A DNA stretch of 55,710 bases. Origin: CAYVFC01 sp964450715. GTDB lineage: Bacteria > Myxococcota_A > Polyangia > Polyangiales > JAFGIB01. Position numbers and translations under genes: made by a program. The stretch is from NCBI GenBank assembly GCA_964450715.1, contig CAYVFC010000044.1, positions 1-55,710 on the forward strand, written 5' to 3'. Below the pieces are notes generated by a model. It was not told the DNA's origin. It saw only the letters and a program-made list of their open reading frames with translations, and made no database searches. The first letter of the stretch is position 1; every line of letters starts with the position of its first letter. Below, in pieces: positions 9,742-17,741 of the stretch.

Positions 9742-9769
9742 GTCATTTCGAGCGCAGCGAGAAATCTCC
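9742..9769. repeat. Dispersed intergenic repeat, single copy (GTCATTTCGAG type)
   Basis: The copy begins GTCATTTCGAGCGCAGCGAG and runs into GAAATCTCC. A weaker copy may begin at 9719. The same family occurs as an inverted pair at 14218-14278. Repeats of this form are known between genes in many bacteria and are probably non-coding. Confidence 0.7.
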
Positions 9770-9883
9770 CCCCTCCGGAATTCCCTCCCGAATTCCCGAA
9801 AAATTCCGCCCCCATCCCCTGGCCAACCCCCACAAAAGTGGTAGCTTTTTGCCCCCAATTGCTCTAAAAGCCCCCCTGCAAAA

Positions 9884-9957
9884 GGGCCATTAGCTCAGTC
9901 CGGTAGAGCAGTGGATTCTTAATCCATTGGTCGAAGGTTCGAATCCTTCATGGCCCA
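9884..9957 (+). tRNA. tRNA-Lys (anticodon CTT)
   Basis: A 74-base cloverleaf: acceptor GGGCCAT (9884-9890) pairs with ATGGCCC (9950-9956), and discriminator A is at 9957. The D stem is GCTC/GAGC. The anticodon loop is TTCTTAA with anticodon CTT, reading AAG. The T arm is GAAGG-TTCGAAT-CCTTC. CCA is not fully encoded (CCC follows). Its 3' half is the attachment site of the downstream island. Confidence 0.95.
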
Positions 9958-9960
9958 CCC
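9916..9960 (+). repeat. Left attachment site (attL) in tRNA-Lys 3' end
   Basis: A 45-base segment from the anticodon loop of tRNA-Lys through three bases past the discriminator. It is repeated exactly and in the same direction at 52497-52541. Identity stops abruptly at both ends: GTGGA versus TCCGG before it, GGATT versus TCTTC after it. This is the expected product of site-specific integration into a tRNA 3' end. Confidence 0.92.
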
Positions 9961-10031
9961 GGATTCCTCATCCATTCCATATACATAAAGAGACCAAGCC
10001 GGCATTAGTCAGGCCCGCCCGGAGCCTCATC

Positions 10032-10053
10032 CCCCCAGATTTCCCCCCTCGAT
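10032..10053 (+). repeat. Candidate integrase arm-type site, left
   Basis: A 22-base motif beginning CCCCCAGATTTCCCCCCTC. It matches 52351-52372 at 20 of 22 positions, in the same orientation. The two copies flank the attachment core from opposite sides in the circular form, 71 bases inside attL here and about 124 bases inside attR there. Function is inferred from position only. Confidence 0.5.
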
Positions 10054-10322
10054 GTGAGCGCATCCCCGTCTTGGCTGCCACGACGAGCTCTCGTTTCCGA
10101 TCTCGTGGTATTTTTCTATCCAGCCTAGGAGGACCCGCAGAGCCAGAGCTGCCATGGGCGCCTACGAGGGTGACGTCGAAGCCAGTATATTCGACCCCCA
10201 TGCCCTGATCGAGCCGGTGGCCGCGGCCAGGTGATCAGCCGGCGCCCGTGGGCTCGGCCCAGGCCTCCCGACGGGCTTCGTGCTTGTTGAATCCCGCACC
10301 GGCCGGTACCGTCCCTGTCGAC

Positions 10323-10514
10323 ATGCCCAGGCCGCCGCGTTCCCGCCTCGCTCGCCGTCCCGTCACCGATGACCAGCAAATCGCGCACTTCAAGAGCGCC
10401 GAGTCGCGCATGAGCCAGGCGCTGGACTCGGCCAAAGAGATGCTGGACTCGGGCGAAGAAATGGAGGTCTGGCTGCGCAGCCCGAATCCCACGACTCGCC
10501 AGGACGACCAGTAG
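10323..10514 (+). CDS. Small hypothetical protein
   Basis: A 63-aa frame starting MPRPPRSRLARRPVTDDQQ and ending in an Asp/Gln-rich tail. The hydrophilic, Glu-rich helical stretch AHFKSAESRMSQALDSAKEM looks coding. A longer frame from 10248 is possible. There is no convincing ribosome binding site and no recognised family. It lies 24 bases before another small coding-like stretch and may be part of a decayed gene cluster just inside the island edge. Confidence 0.35.
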   Translation: MPRPPRSRLARRPVTDDQQIAHFKSAESRMSQALDSAKEMLDSGEEMEVWLRSPNPTTRQDDQ

Positions 10515-10538
10515 AAGCTTGGCCTGTGCTGTATACCG

Positions 10539-10976
10539 ATGCTCGACGTCAACCACATCGAGTTCGGTTCCGAGTACTCGATCTCGCTCGTCGTCGATGC
10601 CATCGATAACCCCAACGAGGACGTCTGCGAGTACGTGTAGGAAGAGTCGCGGAAGGCCCACACACACGATCGAGAGTTTCCGCCGATCGCGTGCGCCTTC
10701 GCGACCTGGCTCTTACGCATCGGCAGGATCTTCGTCGACGACGAGCTGACCGCCGACGAAGCCATCGACGGCGAGTACTACACCGCCGACGACGGCCGTC
10801 TCGGCTATAGGCAGACCGTTCGCATGCGCGGTACGCCACCGATAGAGCCGCCGCACTGGAAACGCGCGAACGAACTTCGGAAAGTATGGCACGACCAGCG
10901 ACCCAAGGAATACTCCGGGCCGGACGAGTGGAAGGAATATCAGGAGTTCTACCGCGACGAAGAACCTTGGTTCTAG
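10539..10976 (+). pseudogene. Small acidic protein gene interrupted by an in-frame TAG
   Basis: Reading from ATG 10539, the frame gives 33 residues (starting MLDVNHIEFGSEYSISLVVD), then TAG at 10638-10640. It continues in the same frame for 111 more residues of protein-like sequence (including FATWLLRIGRIFVDDEL and the end EEPWF) to a TAG at 10974. The composition on both sides is alike: acidic, aromatic-rich, with GC-rich third positions. This suggests one 145-aa gene with a nonsense mutation. The family is not recognised; acidic proteins of this size are common among immunity proteins, but that is speculation. Confidence 0.5.
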
Positions 10977-11396
10977 CGGGACGCGCGGCGTCGTCCTGAC
11001 GCGGACTAACCCCTCACGAATACAACAGTCACCCTTGTCCGCCCGCCCGCTACGCGCAGTTTGGGGGTGAGGTATTTTACGCCCCCTTTGGAAGCGCGAA
11101 GAGGGTTATCTTCGCCCAAAGGGACCGGCTGTCTACCTGACGGCATTCGGCAACAGGTGGAGAGGGACGACGGGCTCGACGGTACCGTGGAATACCGCGA
11201 GACCTACGACTACGACTGCTGGGAGTAGACTTAGCGGACGAGCACGGGGCCGGTTGACCGCTCGGTGTTAGAGAGCACACCACGGTATCCGATCAAAGGC
11301 CGCAGTAGAAACCGCTGACTACCGGCCGATAGGTACCGATCGCGCGCACTTCTTCGAATAGCGTCTTGAATTGCGGGACGTACCCCCTTGTCTTCG
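10977..11396. other. Intergenic region with a YD-repeat-like fragment
   Basis: No complete gene. At 11154-11228 (+) an open stretch of 24 codons ends at TAG and includes DGTVEYRETYDYD. This resembles the Asp-rich repeat of the RHS lipoprotein at 42-47 kb (for example DGKADYRETHTYD). It may be a remnant of a similar gene. Confidence 0.35.
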
Positions 11397-12458
11397 TCAA
11401 ACCTGGCGAGTGCTGATATCGGAGTTCTGTTGAGGTCTCACAATCCCTTCCTGTCCGTCATCGTCTTCCAGCGGGAATACGCATTGCCCCGCGTAGACCA
11501 CCACACTCTCGCCCGGATGGGCCGGGCCGTGCTGCTGGTTGTGGTCGTTCACGCGCCTTCTGAGGTCGCTGCAGCGCGCGCGGATCTCGGCTAGGGTCTC
11601 CAGCACCTCGGGCTCGAGCGGGTGGTCCGGCCCTACGTCAAACGTATACGTGCAGCCCCCGTTCAACTCGCGAAAACGCGCGGCATCCGCGTCGTCCCGG
11701 TCGTCCAGCAGGCGCGCGCAGATCGTGCGGACCACGGCCTGGTAGTGGTCGTAGACCGACGCCTCCCAGCCCAGGGGCGAGCCCAGGGGAACCACCAACT
11801 TCTCGGAACGGTAGTAGACGCCGTCCCCGCGCTCTTCTCGCTGTATACGCCCCTCGGCCGAGAGTTGATCGACGACCTCCTGTAGCGCCTTGGGCTCGAG
11901 CTTGACGAGCTTATGCAGTCGCTTGCGGTCGACCGGCCCCTCGCGCAGGATGATGGCGCAGACCAGGTCGTCCGCTCCCCGGCGCTTCCACGCATCGCGT
12001 ATCTTCTCGATCTCCTCCCCGGTGGCCAGCCGGTAAAACGTCGTGCGGTCGCCGCCCGAGTAGAAGGCAAGGCCGCTCTCGACCAAGTCGTGCAGGATCC
12101 CGCGCACGTTTTCCTCCTCGTCGCGGTGAAACCGCTCGATGACCTGTCGTCGCGTGACCACCGAGGTCTGCTCCAGGTAGTCGACGACCGCCTCCCACAG
12201 CGAGCGTCCCCGCTCAGTCGCGCTCTCGCTCAGCCGCTGCACCTTGCGCTCGTAAGAGCGCAGCGTGATGCCGAATAGATCGGCCGTGACCTTGCGGCTT
12301 AGCCCCTGCCGTTCCAACTCGGCAGCCAGCTGCGTAAAAACCTGGTTGGCCACGTGCACCAGCGGCGCCCGCACCCCGCCGGCCGTGGCCAGCTGCGCGA
12401 TGAGTACCGTGGTTTGCCGCACCACCGCATCGATGAGAAGCTGCGCGTTCATCTGCAC
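11397..12458 (-). CDS. Winged-helix-like protein, paralogue 1
   Basis: A 353-aa cytoplasmic protein with no signal peptide or membrane segment. The N-terminal part (about 1-85) is helical and contains GLSRKVTADLFGITLRSYE, an HTH-like segment. The middle (about 90-230) looks like two or three winged-helix units: VTRRQVIERFHRD followed by LHDLVESGLAFYSGG, and a second unit PVDRKRLHKLVKLE followed by QLSAEGRIQREERGDGVYY. The C-terminal third contains a TYTFDVGPDHPLEPEVL motif. It is clearly paralogous over its whole length to the protein at 13045-14094. Genes of this look seem frequent in myxobacteria, but I cannot name a family. A transcription-regulator-like role is inferred from the folds. 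Confidence 0.8.
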   Translation of the reverse strand: MQMNAQLLIDAVVRQTTVLIAQLATAGGVRAPLVHVANQVFTQLAAELERQGLSRKVTADLFGITLRSYERKVQRLSESATERGRSLWEAVVDYLEQTSVVTRRQVIERFHRDEEENVRGILHDLVESGLAFYSGGDRTTFYRLATGEEIEKIRDAWKRRGADDLVCAIILREGPVDRKRLHKLVKLEPKALQEVVDQLSAEGRIQREERGDGVYYRSEKLVVPLGSPLGWEASVYDHYQAVVRTICARLLDDRDDADAARFRELNGGCTYTFDVGPDHPLEPEVLETLAEIRARCSDLRRRVNDHNQQHGPAHPGESVVVYAGQCVFPLEDDDGQEGIVRPQQNSDISTRQV

Positions 12459-13044
12459 CCGTCCCCGGACCGGCGCCCTTCGATACCGCAGGCCTGCCCG
12501 TCCGTTCTCCGCGTCGATTTCATCCCTGCCATCCGCTCGGCTCCACCGGTACTTCCGGCAAACGCCCTACAACCCCAAAGTACCCCGGCCCGGCAACACG
12601 GAGAAGGTGACGTTTTTGTCGCCCCGGAGCTATCGAAAAACTACAAGGGACGTCGTATAGGCGGCGTGCCGTAATTGTCACAGTCGGCGGAGTGCTAGAG
12701 GGACGCGGACAGCGAGCCGGAGGGGAGCGGCAGCCTGGTAGCTGAGCAGGGCGGGACGGGAGCTGTATAGGTGCCGGGTCGATCTGCGAACCCGGTACCA
12801 GGTGTCCGGAGCTTGAGATGGTCTGCGTACAGGAGCCGCTCCCGATCATTCGTTGCTGCTTCTCGGAACGGAAGGATTGCACCAAAGATAATGAATCACT
12901 AACCCCGGACTCCGACAACCCCGCCGTCGTCTTACATTCTGGCTGTAAAGACGACGCGGGAGGTCTTGATCCGGAGGCCGGCTGGTAGCCCTGGCAAAAC
13001 GAGATGCAGAGAGAGTAGAACGAGAGAAGCAGTTATGTGCACCA
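12459..13044. other. Intergenic region, no gene seen
   Basis: 586 bases between the two paralogues. Several open frames cross it, but none has protein-like composition plus a start site. It should hold the promoter of the gene starting at 12458 and possibly the terminator of the upstream paralogue; I see no clear hairpin. Confidence 0.4.
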
Positions 13045-14094
13045 TCATCGAACCTCCTCATTTCGAATCGACGTCTGCTCGACGTTCTCACTACCGGGGG
13101 ACTTCACGAGCTGACCGCAGTAAAAGGTGTGGCGGCTGATCTCTTCCTCGACTCTGTTCGGTTTCTCGCGCTGGTTGTGCGCGGTCACCTCGTCCCAGAG
13201 CTGCGAGAGCTGGCTGCGGATGGTTCGGAGCAGGTTCTGGACGTCCCTCTCCCGGGGATGGCCGGGCCAGATGTCGAAAGAGTAGGTGCTGCCGCCGATC
13301 TGGTCGTCCGGCAGGGCGCGGGTAGCGCCGTTTCGCAGCTTGGCGCAGATGGCGGCGACCACGGTCTGGTAGTGGTCCAGAAGAGCGGCTTCCCAGCCGG
13401 CGCTGTCACCGATGGCGATCAGGTACTGGGTAGAGGTGTACAGGGGCTCGCTCGTGCCGCCCTGGGCCCCATCGTGTTGTTTGCTCACCCGGCCGTCCGC
13501 GACCAACGCCTCCAAAGCGCGGTCGAGCGTCTCCGGTCCGACCGGGACCAGCTCCCGTAGTTTGTTTCGGGTGATGGGGCCGTTACGGTAAATGGCGACC
13601 CAGGCCAGGGAGGTGGACGATGCGACCGGATCGACGGCAGCAGCCTCGGCTAGTTCCTCGGGCGTGACCGAGCGGTACACCGTTGCCTCGGCCCGGCCGG
13701 TCCTGGATACGAGGCCCGACTCGACCAGGTCGTTGAGGACGCCCTTGACGCTGGTCTCGTCGTCCTGACTGAAGCGGCGAAGCACTTCGGCGCGTGTTAC
13801 GACCTTTTTCTCCTGCAAGTAGCGGTGAATGGCTTCCCACAGCGTCATGCCGCGCTCGGTCACGCTCTCGGTCAAACGCTGAACCTTGAGCTGGTACGAG
13901 CGGAGGGCCAGGCCGAACATGTCCGCGATCACCTCACGGGTCAGGCCCTGTCGCTTGAGCTCGTCGACCAGGTCGAGAAAGACCTGGCTGGCTAGGTGTA
14001 CCAGCGGCGTACGCCCGCCCGCAGTGGTCGCCACCTGGGCTACCAGCACCATGGTCTGCCGTACGATGGAGTCGATGAGTAACTGGGTGTTCAT
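13045..14094 (-). CDS. Winged-helix-like protein, paralogue 2
   Basis: A 349-aa paralogue of the protein at 11397-12458 with the same layout: MNTQLLIDSIVRQTMVLVAQ at the N-terminus against MQMNAQLLIDAVVRQTTVLI there, a GLTREVIADMFGLALRSYQ HTH-like segment, then winged-helix-like blocks (VTRAEVLRRFSQDDE with LNDLVESGLVSRTG, and ITRNKLRELVPVGPE) and the TYSFDIWPGHPRERDV motif. The two genes lie in tandem on the same strand 586 bases apart and have diverged well beyond a recent duplication. No enzymatic motif is visible. DNA-binding or regulatory function is an inference. Confidence 0.8.
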   Translation of the reverse strand: MNTQLLIDSIVRQTMVLVAQVATTAGGRTPLVHLASQVFLDLVDELKRQGLTREVIADMFGLALRSYQLKVQRLTESVTERGMTLWEAIHRYLQEKKVVTRAEVLRRFSQDDETSVKGVLNDLVESGLVSRTGRAEATVYRSVTPEELAEAAAVDPVASSTSLAWVAIYRNGPITRNKLRELVPVGPETLDRALEALVADGRVSKQHDGAQGGTSEPLYTSTQYLIAIGDSAGWEAALLDHYQTVVAAICAKLRNGATRALPDDQIGGSTYSFDIWPGHPRERDVQNLLRTIRSQLSQLWDEVTAHNQREKPNRVEEEISRHTFYCGQLVKSPGSENVEQTSIRNEEVR

Positions 14095-14560
14095 GGTTCC
14101 TTTTGGGGATAGAGAAGTTCGCTTCCATAGTCATTGTCTCACTTCGGTCGGCCATTACCAGCGAGAAATATTTCCCCACCTTCTGGGAAGGCACCATGAA
14201 CAGCCGCATACCCCGATGTCATCTCGAACGGAGTGAGAGATCTCCGTAAAGGAAATCTCCGGCTTCGCTCGAAATGACAGGGACCACCGGAACGTAGCTG
14301 TTTCTAGCCGTAAGTTCGGCGATTCTCTGAGCAATACGAAGTCCAGACAATCCTTTTCGTCAGCCCTTGCGCGGATCAGAAAGAGTCCCCCAAAAACGTG
14401 GATGAAATCTCCATCCGCAAGGCCACGGTTATGGAATCGTCAGCAGCGACCTCGGCCGCCCTATCTGGATCGGACGCCGGACGCCGGGACACGCGGAGAG
14501 TGTAGACGGTCGTGCGAAACGGCCGCCTATGCCGTGCTCGGTATATTTACCGTTTTCGAC
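14095..14560. other. Intergenic region upstream of the first IS66
   Basis: No gene supported. It holds the inverted intergenic repeat at 14218-14278 and the left flank of the IS66 insertion. With the IS and one target copy removed, it would join directly to the sequence at 16968. Confidence 0.5.
14218..14278. repeat. Inverted intergenic repeat (GTCATYTCGA type)
   Basis: Two arms in opposite orientation: one starting GTCATCTCGAACGGAGTGAG, the other ending in CTTCGCTCGAAATGAC, which is GTCATTTCGAGCGAAG on the other strand. They can fold into an imperfect hairpin. Same family as the single copy at 9742-9769. Confidence 0.75.
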
Positions 14561-14568
14561 GATCGCTC
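14561..14568 (+). repeat. IS66 target duplication, left copy (GATCGCTC)
   Basis: GATCGCTC immediately precedes the left terminal inverted repeat and recurs exactly at 16968-16975 after the right one. Eight bases is the normal IS66 duplication length. Confidence 0.93.
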
Positions 14569-14630
14569 GTAACACCTCGCCCTGCCACCTTGGGGCGCGG
14601 CGAGCGCTTCCCCGGGACCTAGAATCGCCG

Positions 14631-16115
14631 TCAGAGAAGCTCGTGCGGGAGCGGGATCGACTCGCCGCTCAAGGCGGCCGCCGTCGCGCGGCGCAGGTAG
14701 ACACTCGGATCGAGGCCGACCAACTTGGCGCTCTCGATCAGGCTGTAGAAAAGCGCGGCGACCTCGGTGCCGCGTTCGGATCGGGAGCCATAGTGGTTTT
14801 TTCTTCCGACCACCACGCCGCGGATCGCACGCTCGGTGAAGTTGTTATCTAGGCTGACGGCCGGGTCGTCGAGAAACAGCTTCAGGCCCTCCCACAAGTT
14901 GCCCATGTACGCGATCGCCTTTCCGAGAGTACTCTCGGGCAACGGTCTGGTTTGCAGTGCCCAGTCATGAATCTTCGCGACGATCGGCCGCGATTGTTCG
15001 TCTCTAACTCTGCGTCTCAGTTCGTCGCCGGAAGCACCGGGTGGAATGTTTCGCTCCACGGCATACAGTTCACCGATCAAATCCAGTATCTCGCCGCATT
15101 CTTCGGGGTACTGATCTTCAATCGCGACGAATTTGCGCCTCACGTGAGCCCAACAATGAGCAAGGCGAAACTTCTTGCCTTGCTTCTTCAGCGCCACGTA
15201 CGCCGAGTAGCCGTCGCAGACAACAACGCCCTCGTAGTCCTTCAATATCTCCGCCGCCGCTTCCGCTCCCCTGCTGTTCATGATCCGGTAACAGACCGCG
15301 TCCGGTGCCACGATGGTCCATGCCTGCCAACGCTTGCTCTTACTGCCCAGTTTCCTGGCCTTCTCTCCCATCAGCCGCCAGAAGGTCTCGTCCGCGCCGA
15401 CCACCGGTCGACTGAGAATGCTGCTCTGCAGAAGGTCGTGCGCCGGGCTCAGAGTCTGCGCCAGCGCCTCTATCTGGTCCCACAGCGTCTGTGAATCCAC
15501 CACGAGACCCTGCCGGTCCATCATCTTGACCTGGCGCTCTAGCGGCAGGTGATCGGCGTACTTGGCGACCGCCACGCTGATGGCGAAATCCAACGAATAG
15601 CGTCCCCCCGGGATCAGCTTGGTCGGCCCGGGTGCGGTTTCGATGCACTGGCCGCACTGGCACCGGTACTTTTTGCGCTTGTGCTTGGCCAGGAAAAACC
15701 GACGCTCGATGACGTCGATCTCTTCTGATTCCTCGAACTGGCCCTCCCATTCCTCCAAGTGGCCGCCGCAGTGCGGACAGGTTTCGTCAGCCTCGTCCAG
15801 GTCGTGGATCACCGGTACTTCGAGAAGCTCCGGCTGGTTGCGAGGGCCGTGGCCGCTCTTCTTCTTTCCCTTACCCTTGCCGTTGCCTCTAGAGCGCTTC
15901 TCGCTCGAATCGCCGAATATCTGCTTGTTACGGGCCGCCAGCTGCCGTTCTAGCTCCGCGATCCTGAGGCTGATCTGTTCCGGGTCGCCTTGCTCCAGCT
16001 CGACATTCCTCTGCTTGAGCTTTACGACCTCCTGCACCAGTTTCTTGTTCTCTTGATCGAGGACCTGAGCCACGTGCCTGAGAAAATCGACATCCTTGAT
16101 ATCCTCGATCCGCAT
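14631..16115 (-). CDS. tnpC: IS66 transposase TnpC
   Basis: A 494-aa DDE transposase of the IS66 family. The N-terminal helical leucine-zipper-like region (about 15-75) is followed by a basic linker (KGKGKKKSGHG) and a zinc-finger-like block (CPHCGGHLEEWEG, then YRCQCGQCIETAPGP). The catalytic core includes VGADETFWRL (first Asp), VVCDGYSAYVAL (second Asp) and SLDNNFTERAIRG (Glu). The C-terminal tail contains YGSRSERGTEVAALFYSLIESAK, a typical IS66_C motif. It is preceded by tnpB 33 bases upstream. Confidence 0.97.
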   Translation of the reverse strand: MRIEDIKDVDFLRHVAQVLDQENKKLVQEVVKLKQRNVELEQGDPEQISLRIAELERQLAARNKQIFGDSSEKRSRGNGKGKGKKKSGHGPRNQPELLEVPVIHDLDEADETCPHCGGHLEEWEGQFEESEEIDVIERRFFLAKHKRKKYRCQCGQCIETAPGPTKLIPGGRYSLDFAISVAVAKYADHLPLERQVKMMDRQGLVVDSQTLWDQIEALAQTLSPAHDLLQSSILSRPVVGADETFWRLMGEKARKLGSKSKRWQAWTIVAPDAVCYRIMNSRGAEAAAEILKDYEGVVVCDGYSAYVALKKQGKKFRLAHCWAHVRRKFVAIEDQYPEECGEILDLIGELYAVERNIPPGASGDELRRRVRDEQSRPIVAKIHDWALQTRPLPESTLGKAIAYMGNLWEGLKLFLDDPAVSLDNNFTERAIRGVVVGRKNHYGSRSERGTEVAALFYSLIESAKLVGLDPSVYLRRATAAALSGESIPLPHELL

Positions 16116-16148
16116 ACATCGTTCAAATACCGTATCTTGATCTGTTTA

Positions 16149-16547
16149 TCAAGGTCTTTCCTCGTCTTGTTTGGGGAATTTCGGGGTTAGATCGGCTTTC
16201 GTCATCAGCGGCGGGCTCAAAGGTATGCGTCCAATGGCCTCGCTGCCCTCGATGAAAAGAGCGAGCTCGCTCAGCGTCATCTCGAAGTTCAAATTGCGGG
16301 AGCGTTTCCAGAGGGCCGCGAACTTGCCCTGCTCCAGGCGCTTCGCGAGCAGGCATATCCCGGTGCCGTCGAAGTACAGCACCTTCGCTCGTTTCCGATT
16401 CTTGGAGACGAACAGATAAAGGTCCCCGGTCAGCACCCCGCGCTTCATCTTCTGCTCGACCAACGCCGAGAGGGTGTTGAACGACTTTCTCATGTCAACG
16501 GGCTCGGCGTAGGCGTAGACGCTGACGCCGCGGGCGACGCCGATCAC
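16149..16547 (-). CDS. tnpB: IS66 accessory protein TnpB
   Basis: A 132-aa IS66 Orf2-like protein. VDMRKSFNTLSALVEQ near the N-terminus, then LYLFVSKNRKRAKVLYFDGTG and CLLAKRLEQGKF, are the standard conserved blocks. Its start overlaps the tnpA stop by four bases, indicating translational coupling. It is required for transposition in IS66 elements, but its biochemical role is unsettled. Confidence 0.96.
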   Translation of the reverse strand: MIGVARGVSVYAYAEPVDMRKSFNTLSALVEQKMKRGVLTGDLYLFVSKNRKRAKVLYFDGTGICLLAKRLEQGKFAALWKRSRNLNFEMTLSELALFIEGSEAIGRIPLSPPLMTKADLTPKFPKQDEERP

Positions 16548-16897
16548 GACAAGCTCCTCATCAACTCGGCGACCTGAGCGATATCCAGCCCCTCAACGGT
16601 CGCGCCGCTCGGAAACCGGACAGTAACGGTCTTTCCGCTCTGCTTGGCCCGACGCTCCCGTCTATCGGCCACGATCCTTACCGGTCGGAGCTTCTTGTGC
16701 GACTGCTTCCTCTTCCTCCAGCCCATCATCGTGTACCAGTTGATCCCGAGCTCATCGGCGACCTCCCGGAACGTCAGTCCTGCTGCCTGTCGCAGCTCCG
16801 CGTACTCTTCGATCGATCGCCGCAACGCCGCCGGATACCGGCTTCCCCGCCGTTTCCTCGTCGCTTTGATCTTCCGCTTCAGCTCGTATTTCGTCAT
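16544..16897 (-). CDS. tnpA: IS66 accessory protein TnpA
   Basis: A 117-aa basic protein with an HTH segment (FREVADELGINWYTMMGW) and a C-terminal strand region with VRFPSGATVEGLD, the usual form of IS66 Orf1. It is the first gene of the element, beginning 70 bases inside the right end, and it overlaps tnpB by four bases. Confidence 0.94.
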   Translation of the reverse strand: MTKYELKRKIKATRKRRGSRYPAALRRSIEEYAELRQAAGLTFREVADELGINWYTMMGWRKRKQSHKKLRPVRIVADRRERRAKQSGKTVTVRFPSGATVEGLDIAQVAELMRSLS

Positions 16898-16967
16898 CGC
16901 CTACCTCCTGCGGCCACTGTCGCAGAAGGCGGCCTCGAGCTCACGACGGGCTACAGCGAGGACTTAC

Positions 16968-16975
16968 GATCGCTC
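16968..16975 (+). repeat. IS66 target duplication, right copy (GATCGCTC)
   Basis: The exact repeat of 14561-14568, directly abutting the element end GACTTAC at 16967. Confidence 0.93.
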
Positions 16976-17018
16976 CCCACTTGCGGTAGAGCAGACAAAG
17001 CTCCGCCGCCATGCGAAT

Positions 17019-17741
17019 TCACTCTAGTCGACGACCGGGGCGACCCGAGAATGCGTACACGCGAAGCTTCCCGCCTTCGAACGATGGATACAGTTTTACA
17101 TCGGCAATAGGATCTTCCGCAAAATCCTTCATTGTCATCGAGCTGGCGACGTCGTAAAAGAGGATTTCCGCGCGACAGATCGTCTTCGCACACGTAACCT
17201 CTTCCAACCTTGCACCTACTTCTGCGTCTTTTATTATCTCCGATACAGCCTTCTCCGTTTCCCTCGTCCACGATTCATCTATAGCCTCAGACGCCAAACG
17301 GGCCTCGAACAACTCCCTGTCTCCCGACGTTCCCATGGAGATCCTGCCCACGGTACTCCCGTCGTACTCGTTATGGTTTCCTGCCAATGACTCCGGGGAA
17401 TTCGCTCGCTCATCGATTTCGGTATTATCACCGCCGTGTCCTCCGACGCTCAATGAATGGTAGTCCTCTGTCCAACGTGATTGGCCACGTTCCTCAAGGT
17501 ACGCAAATAGTCGCCTTCTAGACTCGCCCTCGTACCTTCGCGCGTTTAGACCGCCCTCCTTTTCGCTTCGTCCTAGTCGGTAATCGCTAGGTCGGACGAC
17601 GTCGAGCGACGCTTGCGAACCCTCGTTTCCTTCCCCCTTTTTTGCGCGTTCTACCAATACCGGGATCATTAGACACACTAACAGCAGTACTCCGACAGCG
17701 ATTACCACCAATAATGGATACGGTTTGGAACGTTGGCGCAC
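17019..17741 (-). CDS. Membrane-anchored hypothetical protein with CxxxxC motif
   Basis: A 240-aa protein. GTG at 17741 has AGGAG at good spacing. There is one N-terminal membrane anchor (about residues 8-31), then a long polar, Ser/Arg/Glu-rich linker and a C-terminal folded part (about 155-240) with EEVTCAKTICRAEI. Exported or periplasmic proteins with a C-x4-C pair in an E-V-x-C-x4-C-R context are common in proteobacteria and myxobacteria, with no settled function. Base composition is clearly lower in GC than the core genes. The first IS66 element inserted just beyond its 3' end. Confidence 0.75.
   Translation of the reverse strand: MRQRSKPYPLLVVIAVGVLLLVCLMIPVLVERAKKGEGNEGSQASLDVVRPSDYRLGRSEKEGGLNARRYEGESRRRLFAYLEERGQSRWTEDYHSLSVGGHGGDNTEIDERANSPESLAGNHNEYDGSTVGRISMGTSGDRELFEARLASEAIDESWTRETEKAVSEIIKDAEVGARLEEVTCAKTICRAEILFYDVASSMTMKDFAEDPIADVKLYPSFEGGKLRVYAFSGRPGRRLE

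Larger units (their letters stand above)
14569..16967 (-). mobile_element. Complete IS66-family insertion sequence (2399 bp)
   Basis: The left end reads GTAACACCTCGC and the right end, on the other strand, GTAAGTCCTCGC, so the imperfect inverted repeats share GTAA and CCTCGC. An exact 8-bp target duplication flanks it. It carries the three canonical genes tnpA, tnpB and tnpC in order on the minus strand, all full-length and open. It therefore looks recently inserted and possibly active. Confidence 0.93.

Noticed and set aside
10638..10640. TAG read as a recoded codon (pyrrolysine or similar)
   Set aside because: No supporting genes or hairpin; other genes end at TAG normally, so a nonsense mutation is simpler.
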